Shown piece after piece: positions 1 to 6,514 of a stretch of 6,577 nt of DNA (position 1 is the stretch's first letter; each line of letters begins with the position of its first letter). The position numbers and the translations under genes are program-made. The stretch comes from Gracilibacteraceae bacterium (GTDB lineage: Bacteria; Bacillota; Desulfitobacteriia; Desulfitobacteriales; Syntrophobotulaceae): assembly GCA_031274335.1 (NCBI GenBank), contig JAISQG010000249.1, forward strand, positions 1-6,577, given 5' to 3'. Below the pieces are notes generated by a model that was not told the origin of the DNA, made no database searches, and was given only the letters and a program-made list of their open reading frames with translations.

Positions 1-751
1 ATAGATCCAGAGCCAGCACGCGCTTGTCCAGCAAAAGCTCCGGCACGTCCCCGTCGATGATGCGCTGGGCCAGCCCCTCTACGATGGCGGTTTTGCCGAC
101 GCCCGGCTCGCCGATCAGCACAGGGTTGTTTTTGGTGCGCCGGCTCAAAACCTGGATGACGCGCTCGATTTCCTGCTGGCGGCCGACCACGGGGTCGAGC
201 TTTCTTTCTTCGGCCAGAATCGTCAGATCACGCGCGAACTCGTTCAGGGCCGGCGTGCCGCCATAGGGAACGGTACGTCCGACATAGGGCCCGGAGCCGG
301 GCGGGGGCGTTCCCTCGATTTCACCGCCCATGATTTGCATGACCTGCTCCCACAGCTTTTCCGGGTTGATTTTCAGATCCGTGAGGATGCGGGCGGCCAC
401 GCCCTCCCCTTCGATCAGGAGGCCGAGCAGCAGATGTTCCGTCCCGACATAATTGAGCCCCTGGCGCTGCGCTTCTTCCACCGCGATTTGCAAAACGCGC
501 TTCACGCGGGGCGACGGGGCGATTGCGCCGGCGTGCGGCTCGCCCTTGCCGAGGATGCTCGTAATCCGCTGCCTGATTTTGACCGGGTCGGCGTGCAGCG
601 AGCGCAATGCCTGCGCACCTATGCACTCTCCCTCTTCCAGCAGGGCCAGCAGCAGATGTTCTGTGCCGATGACTTTATGGCCCATTTTCTTAGCGATGTT
701 CTCCGCTATGCCCACTACTTTTTGCGCGTTTTTGGTAAAATTTTCTGGCAT
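1..751 (-). CDS. clpC: ClpC, AAA+ unfoldase of the ClpCP protease (N-terminal 250 residues; gene continues past the left edge)
   Basis: HSP100-family ATPase that unfolds substrates, including McsB-phosphorylated proteins, and threads them into ClpP in the cytosol. The frame is open from the ATG at 751 to base 2 and reads [20 protein letters not shown]. Residues 1-145 are the double Clp N-domain: its two repeats are seen as [14 protein letters not shown] near residue 29 and [17 protein letters not shown] near 103. A Gly/Pro-rich linker (about 143-167) leads into the first AAA+ domain with LDPVVGR (185-191) and Walker A GEPGVGKT (214-221). The M domain, second AAA+ domain and ClpP-binding loop lie outside the window. 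The start is supported by GGAG at 759-762, 7 nt upstream of the ATG and inside the 3' end of mcsB. Only 4 nt separate the stop of mcsB from this ATG, so the gene is last among the visible members of the ctsR operon. Operon position and the N-domain favour ClpC over ClpB, ClpE or ClpA. Confidence 0.95.
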   Translation of the reverse strand, partial: MPENFTKNAQKVVGIAENIAKKMGHKVIGTEHLLLALLEEGECIGAQALRSLHADPVKIRQRITSILGKGEPHAGAIAPSPRVKRVLQIAVEEAQRQGLNYVGTEHLLLGLLIEGEGVAARILTDLKINPEKLWEQVMQIMGGEIEGTPPPGSGPYVGRTVPYGGTPALNEFARDLTILAEERKLDPVVGRQQEIERVIQVLSRRTKNNPVLIGEPGVGKTAIVEGLAQRIIDGDVPELLLDKRVLALDL

Positions 752-755
752 TTTC

Positions 756-1817
756 TCACTCCGTTCCCGTAGATATTCCCAGTGTCGCCTGACGCAAATA
801 CGCGGCCCTGGCCTCGTTCAGCTGTTCGTCCGTCAATTCCGTCCCGCCCCTATAGCGCAGGCCGGCCGGCAGAAGATTCAGGAGCAGCGAGGCGAAGCTC
901 TCCCGCAGCGGCGGCAAAAAACCGGTGTCCACGCCGAGTCTGTCCTCGGAAACCAGGCGGAACGCTTCTTCCACCGGCATGATCCTGGCGTTTTGCAAAA
1001 GCCCGCGCGCGCGCCACACTTTGTCTTCCAGTGTACTGTGCCCGGCCAGCATCATTTGGCGGGCGTGGTTTTCCAGCTCGCAGATCTGCTCCGTCACCGC
1101 CTCGATGTTCACCAGCGTATCTTCCTCCGATTTGCCGAGCGTCACCTGGTTCGATATCTGGAAAATATTCCCCCACGCCTTGGAGCCTTCGCCGTAAAGC
1201 CCGCGGATGGCCAGGCCGAGCGGGGAAAGGGCGTTCAGAACCTGCTGCATTTGTTTGGTCATGACCAGCGCCGGCAGATGCATCATCGTGGAAACGCGCA
1301 TGCCCGTGCCGACATTGGTCGGGCAGGCGGTCAAATAGCCGCAGCGCTCCCGGAAAGCAAAATCCAGCTTGTCCTCCAAAGCGTCGTCCAATTGGTCCGC
1401 GACCTGAAAAGCCTCCTGCAGGCGGCTGTCCGGCAATATCACCTGCAAGCGGATGTGATCTTCCTCATTTACCATCACGGCCAGCCGGTGATCCGGCGAA
1501 AGGGCCACGCCGCGCCCGGCGCCGAGGGCGGCCAGGGCCGGGCTGATCAGATGCTTCTCCACCAGGGCTGTTTTTTCCATGTCGCTCATGTCCTTCAGGG
1601 GCAGATACCTGAGACGCTGGCCCTCTGTTTCCGCCGCTTCCAGCGCCGCGGCTATTTCCTTCTCCGTTTGTTCCGTCATTTCCGGCGACAGCGCGGAGGG
1701 AAAAGGCCGGTCGGCCAAGTTGCGGGCCAGGCGCACCCGCGTGCTGAGAACGATGACATTCCGTCCCTGCTCCGTCAGCCAGTGGCTGCGCCGCGCCAGG
1801 ACTTCCGCTACATTCAT
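756..1817 (-). CDS. mcsB: McsB, protein arginine kinase
   Basis: Phosphorylates arginine side chains on misfolded proteins and on CtsR. Phosphoarginine then marks proteins for ClpCP. At 353 residues it is close to the usual length of about 360. The ATP:guanido phosphotransferase fold is shown by STRVRLARN (25-33), NEEDHIR (117-123), the catalytic-cysteine loop [10 protein letters not shown] (165-174, Cys165), RGLYGEGS (205-212) and [12 protein letters not shown] (217-228). The ATG overlaps the mcsA stop (ATGA), and a strong AGGAGG sits at 1827-1832, 9 nt upstream, so the start is firm. One oddity is the C-terminal phosphoarginine-binding motif, known as RDxxRA in Bacillus and Geobacillus McsB. 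It aligns here with LNEARA (333-338), so the first Arg and Asp are replaced. This is an alignment by eye. The catalytic centre looks intact, so a working kinase with altered allosteric control is the likely reading. Confidence 0.95.
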   Translation of the reverse strand: MNVAEVLARRSHWLTEQGRNVIVLSTRVRLARNLADRPFPSALSPEMTEQTEKEIAAALEAAETEGQRLRYLPLKDMSDMEKTALVEKHLISPALAALGAGRGVALSPDHRLAVMVNEEDHIRLQVILPDSRLQEAFQVADQLDDALEDKLDFAFRERCGYLTACPTNVGTGMRVSTMMHLPALVMTKQMQQVLNALSPLGLAIRGLYGEGSKAWGNIFQISNQVTLGKSEEDTLVNIEAVTEQICELENHARQMMLAGHSTLEDKVWRARGLLQNARIMPVEEAFRLVSEDRLGVDTGFLPPLRESFASLLLNLLPAGLRYRGGTELTDEQLNEARAAYLRQATLGISTGTE

Positions 1818-2326
1818 TCGTTTTCCCCTCCTTTAACCGCTTCGAGCGCCCGGAGCCTGTCGCGCAGGACAGCCGCTTCCTCGAACGCTTCCCGCCGCAC
1901 CAGTTCCTGCAATTCGGCTTTGAGCGCGCGCATTTCGTTCTGCCGGCGGATGTTGCCGCCCCCGCGGCGCGGCACCTTGCCCACATGCCGGCTGCCGCCG
2001 TGCAGGCGGCGCAGGAGAAAATCCATCTGGGGCTCGAAGGTCTCGTAGCAATGCGAACAGCCTACCCGGCCCGCCTTTTGGATTTGGGCGAAGGTCAGGC
2101 CGCAGACCGGACACCTGGCCGCCGACTGCTGACCGCCCGGCGCCCCTTTCAGCGTGAACATCGCCTGCATGAAGTCTGAAACCATGCCGGGGAAAACTTT
2201 CACGTTATGATATTGCCGCGCGCATTCCTTGCACAAATTCATCTGGGTGGCCTGCCCGTTTTCGATTTTTGTGACGCGCACCGCCGCTTCTCTCTGCTGG
2301 CAATTTTGACAAAGCAATTGATTCAC
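1814..2326 (-). CDS. mcsA: McsA, zinc-finger activator of McsB
   Basis: Partner protein that activates the McsB kinase and helps control CtsR and ClpC. The 170 residues contain four CxxC pairs: C6/C9, C32/C35, C72/C75 and C90/C93. They are arranged as two zinc-binding units, the second embedded in the sequence CPVCGLTFAQIQKAGRVGC. A C-terminal UVR-type helical hairpin (about 130-164, with LVRREAFEEAAVLRDRL) is the segment that in this family resembles the UvrB/UvrC interaction motif. An Arg/Gly-rich linker (about 106-127) separates the two. The start is a GTG at 2324-2326 with GAGG 8 nt upstream. An upstream ATG in that Shine-Dalgarno region is out of frame and closes within six codons. The stop overlaps the mcsB ATG (ATGA), and the gap to ctsR is 39 nt, so it is co-transcribed with both. 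It is slightly shorter than the B. subtilis protein (about 185 residues). Confidence 0.93.
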   Translation of the reverse strand: MNQLLCQNCQQREAAVRVTKIENGQATQMNLCKECARQYHNVKVFPGMVSDFMQAMFTLKGAPGGQQSAARCPVCGLTFAQIQKAGRVGCSHCYETFEPQMDFLLRRLHGGSRHVGKVPRRGGGNIRRQNEMRALKAELQELVRREAFEEAAVLRDRLRALEAVKGGENE

Positions 2327-2365
2327 CTCGATTTCCTCATCGTCCCTAAGCCGCCCGCGTCTCGT

Positions 2366-2845
2366 TCAATCGTCCGGATTCAGGTCGTCCCGGCAAACAG
2401 TCGTGAGCACTTCCTTGAGCAAAGCCGCGCGCAGGCGCCGCGGATGCGCCGTGAAAGCGGCCAGCGTGTTTTCGGCCATGATGCCCAGGATCAGCGCGCA
2501 TTCCCTTTTCGTCAGCACTTCTTCTTCCTCCAGGCGCGCGATGATCTGCCGGCATCTTTCCGGTGCGACTTCCTCGCCGATCAGCTCCGACATGATGTGC
2601 CGGAAATTGCCTTCCGTTTCCAGCCCCAGGCGGACAATCCGCACATATCCGCCGCCGCCGCGCCGGCTTTCCACGAGGTAGCCCCTGTCTACGGTGAAGC
2701 GGGTGGTCAGAACGTAATTGATCTGGGAAGGCGCGCAGGAAAAAATATGAGCCAGCGTTCCCCGCTGCAATACAACGAAGCCGTCCGCTGTTCTTCCCAG
2801 CATGTCTTTTAAATAAAGCTCAATTTTATCCGCCAGATTAGCCAT
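2366..2845 (-). CDS. ctsR: CtsR, repressor of class III heat-shock genes
   Basis: Dimeric winged-helix repressor that binds direct heptad repeats near heat-shock promoters and is released by heat and by McsA/McsB/ClpC. The 159-residue product has the N-terminal DNA-binding domain with APSQINYVLTTRF (38-50) and DRGYLVES (53-60), then the tetraglycine wing RRGGGGYVRI (61-70). That wing contacts the DNA minor groove and acts as the temperature sensor in characterised CtsR. Its Arg62 aligns with the arginine targeted by McsB. The C-terminal half (about 80-151) is the helical dimerisation and ClpC/McsB-interaction domain, ending in an acidic DDLNPDD tail. I chose the ATG at 2843-2845 because GGAG at 2855-2858 lies 9 nt upstream. 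The TTG two codons earlier would leave only 3 nt. It is first in the operon ctsR-mcsA-mcsB-clpC, and the operators upstream indicate autoregulation. Confidence 0.95.
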   Translation of the reverse strand: MANLADKIELYLKDMLGRTADGFVVLQRGTLAHIFSCAPSQINYVLTTRFTVDRGYLVESRRGGGGYVRIVRLGLETEGNFRHIMSELIGEEVAPERCRQIIARLEEEEVLTKRECALILGIMAENTLAAFTAHPRRLRAALLKEVLTTVCRDDLNPDD

Positions 2846-2854
2846 CGCCAATCA

Positions 2855-2858
2855 CTCC
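2855..2858 (-). promoter_or_regulatory. Ribosome binding site of ctsR
   Basis: GGAG on the minus strand, 9 nt before the ATG at 2845 and only 3 nt before the in-frame TTG at 2851. The spacing decides for the ATG start. Confidence 0.7.
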
Positions 2859-2864
2859 GTTTCG

Positions 2865-2881
2865 TTTGACCAAGTCTGACT
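2865..2881 (-). promoter_or_regulatory. CtsR operator, promoter-distal pair
   Basis: On the plus strand this reads TTTGACC-AAG-TCTGACT, so on the minus strand it is AGTCAGA-CTT-GGTCAAA. It fits the known CtsR box, two direct (A/G)GTCAAA heptads separated by 3 bp (10-bp period). One half-site is perfect and the other has one mismatch. The usual central A of the 3-bp spacer is absent. It lies about 20-35 nt downstream of the predicted ctsR transcription start. Confidence 0.75.
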
Positions 2882-2882
2882 T

Positions 2883-2899
2883 TGTGACCTTTCCTGACC
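2883..2899 (-). promoter_or_regulatory. CtsR operator, promoter-proximal pair
   Basis: On the plus strand this reads TGTGACC-TTT-CCTGACC, so on the minus strand it is GGTCAGG-AAA-GGTCACA. Both heptads keep the GGTCA core with a 10-bp period and an A-rich spacer. It starts about where transcription of ctsR should begin and sits 1 bp from the distal pair. Bound CtsR would therefore cover the start site and block initiation. Confidence 0.75.
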
Positions 2900-2906
2900 T
2901 TCCTCT

Positions 2907-2935
2907 ACTATACCCCATCTGCACCGAATTTGCAA
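2907..2935 (-). promoter_or_regulatory. Sigma-A-type promoter of the ctsR operon
   Basis: Reading the minus strand, the -35 element is TTGCAA (2930-2935), the spacer is 17 bp, and the -10 element is TATAGT (2907-2912). Transcription should start near 2900, giving a leader of about 55 nt that contains both CtsR boxes. The A/T tracts upstream of the -35 (about 2940-2967, including two AAAATTT copies 10 bp apart) resemble an UP element. Assigned by eye from consensus and context. Confidence 0.7.
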
Positions 2936-2970
2936 ACACTTTTTCAGAAAAAAATTTGACAAAATTTAGG

Positions 2971-3021
2971 AACCGGGGGCCCCGCTCATAGAGGCGGGTT
3001 GCGAAGCGGTCCGGCCGGGAC
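2971..3021. repeat. GC-rich island with small palindromes in the divergent intergenic region
   Basis: This 51-bp stretch lies between the AT-rich ctsR upstream region and the ftsH promoter. It contains the palindrome GGGGCCCC (2976-2983), an inverted repeat CCCGC...GCGGG (2981-2985 and 2994-2998, 8-nt loop), and CCGGCCGG (3011-3018). No T-run follows, so it is not a typical intrinsic terminator. No gene is supported here. It may separate the two promoters or be the remnant of a dispersed repeat; the function is unknown. Confidence 0.4.
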
Positions 3022-3031
3022 AAAATAATGT

Positions 3032-3059
3032 TTGCAACTTGGGCTGGTTGTAGTATAAT
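3032..3059 (+). promoter_or_regulatory. Sigma-A-type promoter of the ftsH operon
   Basis: The -35 element is TTGCAA (3032-3037), the spacer is 16 bp, and the -10 element is a perfect TATAAT (3054-3059). Transcription should start near 3066, leaving a leader of about 47 nt before the ftsH start chosen here. Two TGAC-containing heptads just downstream (3064-3078) weakly resemble CtsR half-sites; this is treated as a finding, not as a called operator. Confidence 0.75.
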
Positions 3060-3095
3060 ATGGTATGACGCTCTGACTAACCGTTTTGGAACGAG

Positions 3096-3100
3096 AGGAG
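3096..3100 (+). promoter_or_regulatory. Ribosome binding site of ftsH
   Basis: AGGAG inside a purine-rich run (3094-3104), 12 nt before the TTG at 3113. The spacing is on the long side, but there is no Shine-Dalgarno sequence before the other in-frame TTG at 3086, and this AGGAG would then be inside the gene. It therefore favours the TTG at 3113. Confidence 0.55.
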
Positions 3101-3112
3101 AGAATAAACCGT

Positions 3113-5101
3113 TTGAAAATTTTCAGAAATCTGGTTGTGTACCTGTTCATTATTCTGCTGGCGGTCATGGTGTTGCGCTGGATTAACCCGCCGGACGCCC
3201 AGACTCCGGCGATGGATTACAACAGCTTCAAGCAGGCGGTCGCCTCAGGCAAGGTGCAGGAGGTGGAAATCAGCACCAGCGCCTCGACTATGGCATATAA
3301 GGTCACGATGAAAGACTCGGGCAAATATGACGTCGTCGGACCGGGATATGACCAGCAGCTTCTTGATGATATGGCGGCGCAATCCGGCCTCAAAGTCACC
3401 TACCAACCGCCGGTGACTATTCCGTGGTGGGTCTCCGTGCTGCCTTCGCTTATAATGGTGGCGCTCATGTTCGGGCTCATGTACTTCATGATGCAGCAAA
3501 GCCAGGGCGGCGGCGGCCGGGTCATGCAGTTCGGGCGCAGCCGGGCGCGGCTCGTGACGGACGACAAAAAAGTGACATTTCTCGATGTGGCGGGCGCGGA
3601 TGAAGTAAAAGAGGAATTGGCGGAAATCGTGGAGTTTTTGAAAACTCCGAAAAAATTCAGCGAGCTCGGCGCGAAAATACCCACGGGCGTCCTGCTGTTC
3701 GGCCCGCCCGGCACGGGCAAAACTCTCCTGGCCAGAGCGGTGTCCGGCGAGGCCGGCGTGCCTTTTTTCAGCATCAGCGGCTCCGATTTCGTCGAAATGT
3801 TTGTCGGCGTCGGCGCTTCACGGGTGCGCGATCTGTTTGAACAGGCCAAAAAAAGCTCTCCCTGCATCGTGTTTATCGACGAAATAGACGCTGTCGGCCG
3901 CCATCGCGGGGCCGGGCTGGGCGGCGGGCACGACGAGCGGGAACAAACCTTAAACCAATTATTGGTAGAAATGGATGGATTTAACGGCAACGAGGGCATC
4001 ATCGTCATCGCGGCCACGAATCGCCCGGATATTCTTGATCCGGCGCTGTTGCGGCCGGGGCGTTTTGACCGGCAGGTCGTCGTCGGCTCGCCCGACGTCA
4101 GGGGGCGCGAGGAAATACTCAGCGTGCACAGCAAGGGCAAACCGCTGGCCGATGACGTGAAACTCAGCATTCTGGCCAGGAGCACGCCGGGATTTACCGG
4201 GGCGGATCTCGCCAACCTGGTCAACGAAGCGGCCCTTCTTTCCGCCCGCTGGGGGGATAAGCGCATCAGCATGAGGGCGATGGAGGAATCGATTGAGCGC
4301 GTGATCGCCGGCCCGGAGAAAAAAAGCCGCGTGATCAGCGACTACGAGAAAAAACTGGTCTCTTTTCACGAAGCCGGCCACGCGCTCGTGGCGGAATATC
4401 TGACGCACAGCGACCCGGTGCATAAAATTTCCATAATTCCGCGCGGCATGGCCGGCGGATACACGTTGCTTCTGCCCAAAGAGGACCGGAACTACCGGAC
4501 GCGCTCCCAGCTGCTTGACAACGTGACCGGCCTGCTTGGCGGCCGCGTGGCTGAGGCTCTGGCCCTGGAGGAGGTGAGCACCGGCGCTTCCAATGACTTG
4601 GAGCGGGCGACGGACACCATCCGCCGCATGGTGACGGAATGGGGGATGTCCGACAAGATCGGCCCGGTGACGGTGGGACATAAAAAAGAAGAAGTTTTTC
4701 TGGGGCGCGACATCGCGCGCGACCGCAATTACAGCGAATCCGTGGCGCAGACCATCGACCAGGAGGTGCGCGGCCTGATTGACGATTGTTATCAGCACGC
4801 GGAGCGGATCATCACGGACAAGATGAACATTCTCGAAGCCATCGCCGGTGCCCTGATGGAAAAAGAAACGCTGGAAGCCAAGGAATTTCGCGCCATCGTG
4901 GATTCGTTCGACGCGGAGAAGGCGGCGGAACACGCGGCCAAAGACGCGGAAGAGGAAGCGATTATCGGGGAATTATCCGCGAAAGAAACGGCCAAAAACG
5001 CGGAGCGTTCGGCGAAAGAAGCGCGGGAACAGCAGCGCGAGCGGGATCTGGCTTTGCAGAACGCGAGGGCCGGCGAAACCGGTGACGGCAGTGTGGGATG
5101 A
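3113..5101 (+). CDS. ftsH: FtsH, membrane-anchored AAA+ zinc metalloprotease
   Basis: Hexameric ATP-dependent protease of the cytoplasmic membrane that degrades misassembled membrane proteins and unstable cytosolic regulators. Numbering is from the TTG at 3113 (662 residues). TM1 is at about 8-22, an extracytoplasmic domain at about 24-103, and TM2 at about 106-127. The AAA+ domain has Walker A GPPGTGKT (197-204), pore motif MFVGVG (229-234), Walker B IVFIDEID (252-259) and the second region of homology with RPGRFDR (314-320). The protease domain has FHEAGH (zinc ligands His419 and His423, catalytic Glu420) and the third ligand, Asp495, in ASNDLERAT. The C-terminal 61 residues (602-662) are Ala/Glu/Lys/Arg-rich and probably helical or disordered. 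The TTG start gives [12 protein letters not shown], typical for FtsH; a TTG at 3086 would add nine charged residues without a ribosome site. The 3' end overlaps the next gene by 20 nt. Identity is certain; the exact start is less so. Confidence 0.96.
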   Translation: MKIFRNLVVYLFIILLAVMVLRWINPPDAQTPAMDYNSFKQAVASGKVQEVEISTSASTMAYKVTMKDSGKYDVVGPGYDQQLLDDMAAQSGLKVTYQPPVTIPWWVSVLPSLIMVALMFGLMYFMMQQSQGGGGRVMQFGRSRARLVTDDKKVTFLDVAGADEVKEELAEIVEFLKTPKKFSELGAKIPTGVLLFGPPGTGKTLLARAVSGEAGVPFFSISGSDFVEMFVGVGASRVRDLFEQAKKSSPCIVFIDEIDAVGRHRGAGLGGGHDEREQTLNQLLVEMDGFNGNEGIIVIAATNRPDILDPALLRPGRFDRQVVVGSPDVRGREEILSVHSKGKPLADDVKLSILARSTPGFTGADLANLVNEAALLSARWGDKRISMRAMEESIERVIAGPEKKSRVISDYEKKLVSFHEAGHALVAEYLTHSDPVHKISIIPRGMAGGYTLLLPKEDRNYRTRSQLLDNVTGLLGGRVAEALALEEVSTGASNDLERATDTIRRMVTEWGMSDKIGPVTVGHKKEEVFLGRDIARDRNYSESVAQTIDQEVRGLIDDCYQHAERIITDKMNILEAIAGALMEKETLEAKEFRAIVDSFDAEKAAEHAAKDAEEEAIIGELSAKETAKNAERSAKEAREQQRERDLALQNARAGETGDGSVG

Positions 5102-5807
5102 GTCCGGGCGGAAAAAGCGCGCGGCGCGGCTTATGGCGGGCGTTTTATTTGTGGCCGCCCTTCTGATGGTGATGCTCTTGAAATCCAATCTGAGCGCGAC
5201 GGCGGAAACGGGCCAAACCGGTTTGCCGGGCCTCCTGCAGCTGGAGGTTGAAAACGAGCAGCTGGCCAAGGATAACGAGCGTCTGTGGCAAGAACTGACG
5301 CAATTGCAAAACAACCAGAACGGCTCGGAGCTTGCGGCCGAACAAATGGATGCCGCGCGCTTGAACGCCGGGCAGGCGGAAATGACCGGGCCGGGCATCC
5401 GCATCATCCTAGACGACGCCGCCGAGCGGGAAAACACGGGCTATGGCAACTATGTCATCCATGAGGAATATTTGCGCCAGCTGGTGAACGTGCTGTGGAG
5501 CGGGGGCGCGGAGGCCATCGCCATCAATGACCAGCGCGTGACGGGGCAGACGGAAATTTTTTGCAGCGGCGCTTTTATCCAGATCAACGGCGTCCGCCAG
5601 AGCCCGCCTTACCGGATTGTGGCGCTCGGCAACCAATCCGATTTGCGCGCGGCGCTGCAGTTTTATTTTTGGGATCAGCTGGGGTATTATCAGCAGCAAT
5701 ACGGAATCACGCGCGAACTGGAAATCCCGACGCAGCCTCTGACCGTTCCCGCCGCCAAATCGCGGGCGATCCGTTTCGCCGCGCCCGTGCGGGAGACGGC
5801 GTCATGA
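5082..5807 (+). CDS. DUF881 family membrane-anchored coiled-coil protein (first of pair)
   Basis: Function unknown. The 241 residues start with a short basic cytoplasmic segment (RKKRAAR, 10-16), then one transmembrane helix (about 17-33), with the rest expected outside the membrane. A coiled-coil stretch (about 50-78, [20 protein letters not shown]) precedes the DUF881 core. That core shows [10 protein letters not shown] (103-112), [20 protein letters not shown] (134-153), [10 protein letters not shown] (161-170) and [10 protein letters not shown] (175-184). A Tyr/Trp/Gln-rich segment follows ([15 protein letters not shown], 194-208). In Bacillus the family is represented by YlxW and YlxX near division genes, which hints at an envelope or division link, but that is inference. 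The start is a GTG at 5082, inside ftsH, with GAGGG about 12 nt upstream; a GTG at 5091 is the alternative. Its stop overlaps the next ATG (ATGA). Both overlaps suggest translational coupling with ftsH and the second paralogue. Confidence 0.85.
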   Translation: MTAVWDESGRKKRAARLMAGVLFVAALLMVMLLKSNLSATAETGQTGLPGLLQLEVENEQLAKDNERLWQELTQLQNNQNGSELAAEQMDAARLNAGQAEMTGPGIRIILDDAAERENTGYGNYVIHEEYLRQLVNVLWSGGAEAIAINDQRVTGQTEIFCSGAFIQINGVRQSPPYRIVALGNQSDLRAALQFYFWDQLGYYQQQYGITRELEIPTQPLTVPAAKSRAIRFAAPVRETAS

Positions 5808-6502
5808 ACAGGCGGTTAGTCGGCGCGGCCACCATCGCCGCTTTGATTTTGGGCTTCCTGCTTTCCCTGCAAGTGCAGACGCAGAAAAGCGTGGATCTGG
5901 CGGAGCAGATTCAAGCCGAGCGCCTGGACCAGATAGCGGGCGTTTTGCGCTCGCTGCAGGATGAAAACGCGCGCCTGTCGGAGGAAAACCACTATGTCGC
6001 TTCCGAATTGGAGCGGCTGCGCGGCGCCGGCGGCATGAATCCCTTGCTGGCCGCCCAGTTGGAACAGCTCAAAATTCAGGACGGCACGATCCCCGTGCAG
6101 GGCCTCGGCGTGAAATTGGTCATCACGGACAGCGGGCCGGACGTAACGGTTTTGTACCCCGTCAACACCGACGACCTGTGCAGCATCATCAATACGCTGC
6201 GTTTCGCCGGCGCGGAAGCCATCAGCATCAACGGCCAGCGCGTCGTGGGCTCCAGCTCGGTGGTGATGAGCGGCAACGCGACCATATTGATCAATTCCGT
6301 GCCGATCGGGCGCGTGGGCGCCACAACATATGAAATCCTCGCCATCGGCGACCCGGACACAATGCACGATTACCTCAGCCGCCTGGAGGTTTTTACCTTA
6401 AAACAGGCGGGGATGCGCGTGGACTTGACAAAGGAGGAGGTCACGCTGCCGTCTTATAAAGGCAGCTACTACTTCGATTACGCGAGCCGCACCAGCACGT
6501 AA
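5804..6502 (+). CDS. DUF881 family membrane-anchored coiled-coil protein (second of pair)
   Basis: Function unknown. A paralogue of the preceding gene, with the same plan in 232 residues: basic N-terminus (NRR), one transmembrane helix (about 5-23), a coiled coil (about 30-74, including LQDENARLSEENHYVASELE) and the DUF881 core. The core shows GLGVKLVITD (100-109), IINTLRFAGAEAISINGQRV (128-147), MSGNATILIN (155-164) and TYEILAIGD (175-183). The tail has many aromatic residues (SYYFDYAS, 221-228). The ATG at 5804 overlaps the stop of the first DUF881 gene (ATGA), and GGGAG at 5791-5795 lies 8 nt upstream, so the start is well supported. The reading frame stays open back to 5561, but that extension overlaps the first paralogue and is not coding. 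It appears to be the last gene of the ftsH operon in this window. No intrinsic terminator with a T-run is seen before the repeats that follow. Confidence 0.85.
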   Translation: MNRRLVGAATIAALILGFLLSLQVQTQKSVDLAEQIQAERLDQIAGVLRSLQDENARLSEENHYVASELERLRGAGGMNPLLAAQLEQLKIQDGTIPVQGLGVKLVITDSGPDVTVLYPVNTDDLCSIINTLRFAGAEAISINGQRVVGSSSVVMSGNATILINSVPIGRVGATTYEILAIGDPDTMHDYLSRLEVFTLKQAGMRVDLTKEEVTLPSYKGSYYFDYASRTST

Positions 6503-6514
6503 ACCAGAACCCAG

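Noticed and set aside
453..2048. A 531-codon plus-strand open frame opposite clpC, mcsB and mcsA
   Set aside because: It is antisense to three confidently identified genes. Its translation is rich in Arg, Gln and His with no recognisable domain, which is typical of antisense frames in GC-rich DNA.
2849..2851. TTG as the start of ctsR
   Set aside because: It is only 3 nt from the GGAG, whereas the ATG at 2845 has a 9-nt spacing and gives the normal N-terminus.
2956..2961. A perfect TTGACA that could be a plus-strand -35 box
   Set aside because: The region 16-18 bp downstream is GC-rich with no -10 element. The better ftsH promoter is at 3032-3059. The A/T tracts fit an upstream element of the ctsR promoter instead.
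3086..3088. TTG at 3086 as the start of ftsH
   Set aside because: There is no Shine-Dalgarno sequence upstream, and it would place the AGGAG inside the gene and add a charged stretch before TM1. It cannot be fully excluded.
2846..3112. CIRCE/HrcA operator near ctsR or ftsH
   Set aside because: No TTAGCACTC-N9-GAGTGCTAA-like inverted repeat is present; only CtsR-type direct heptads are seen.
3400..4933. Long minus-strand open frames (3400-4272 and 3959-4933) opposite ftsH
   Set aside because: They lie fully inside ftsH, whose domains are all intact. The antisense products show no family motifs and no plausible ribosome sites.
5561..5803. N-terminal extension of the second DUF881 gene back to 5561
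   Set aside because: The extension lies in another frame of the first DUF881 gene. The ATG at 5804 has a good ribosome site and starts directly before the membrane helix.
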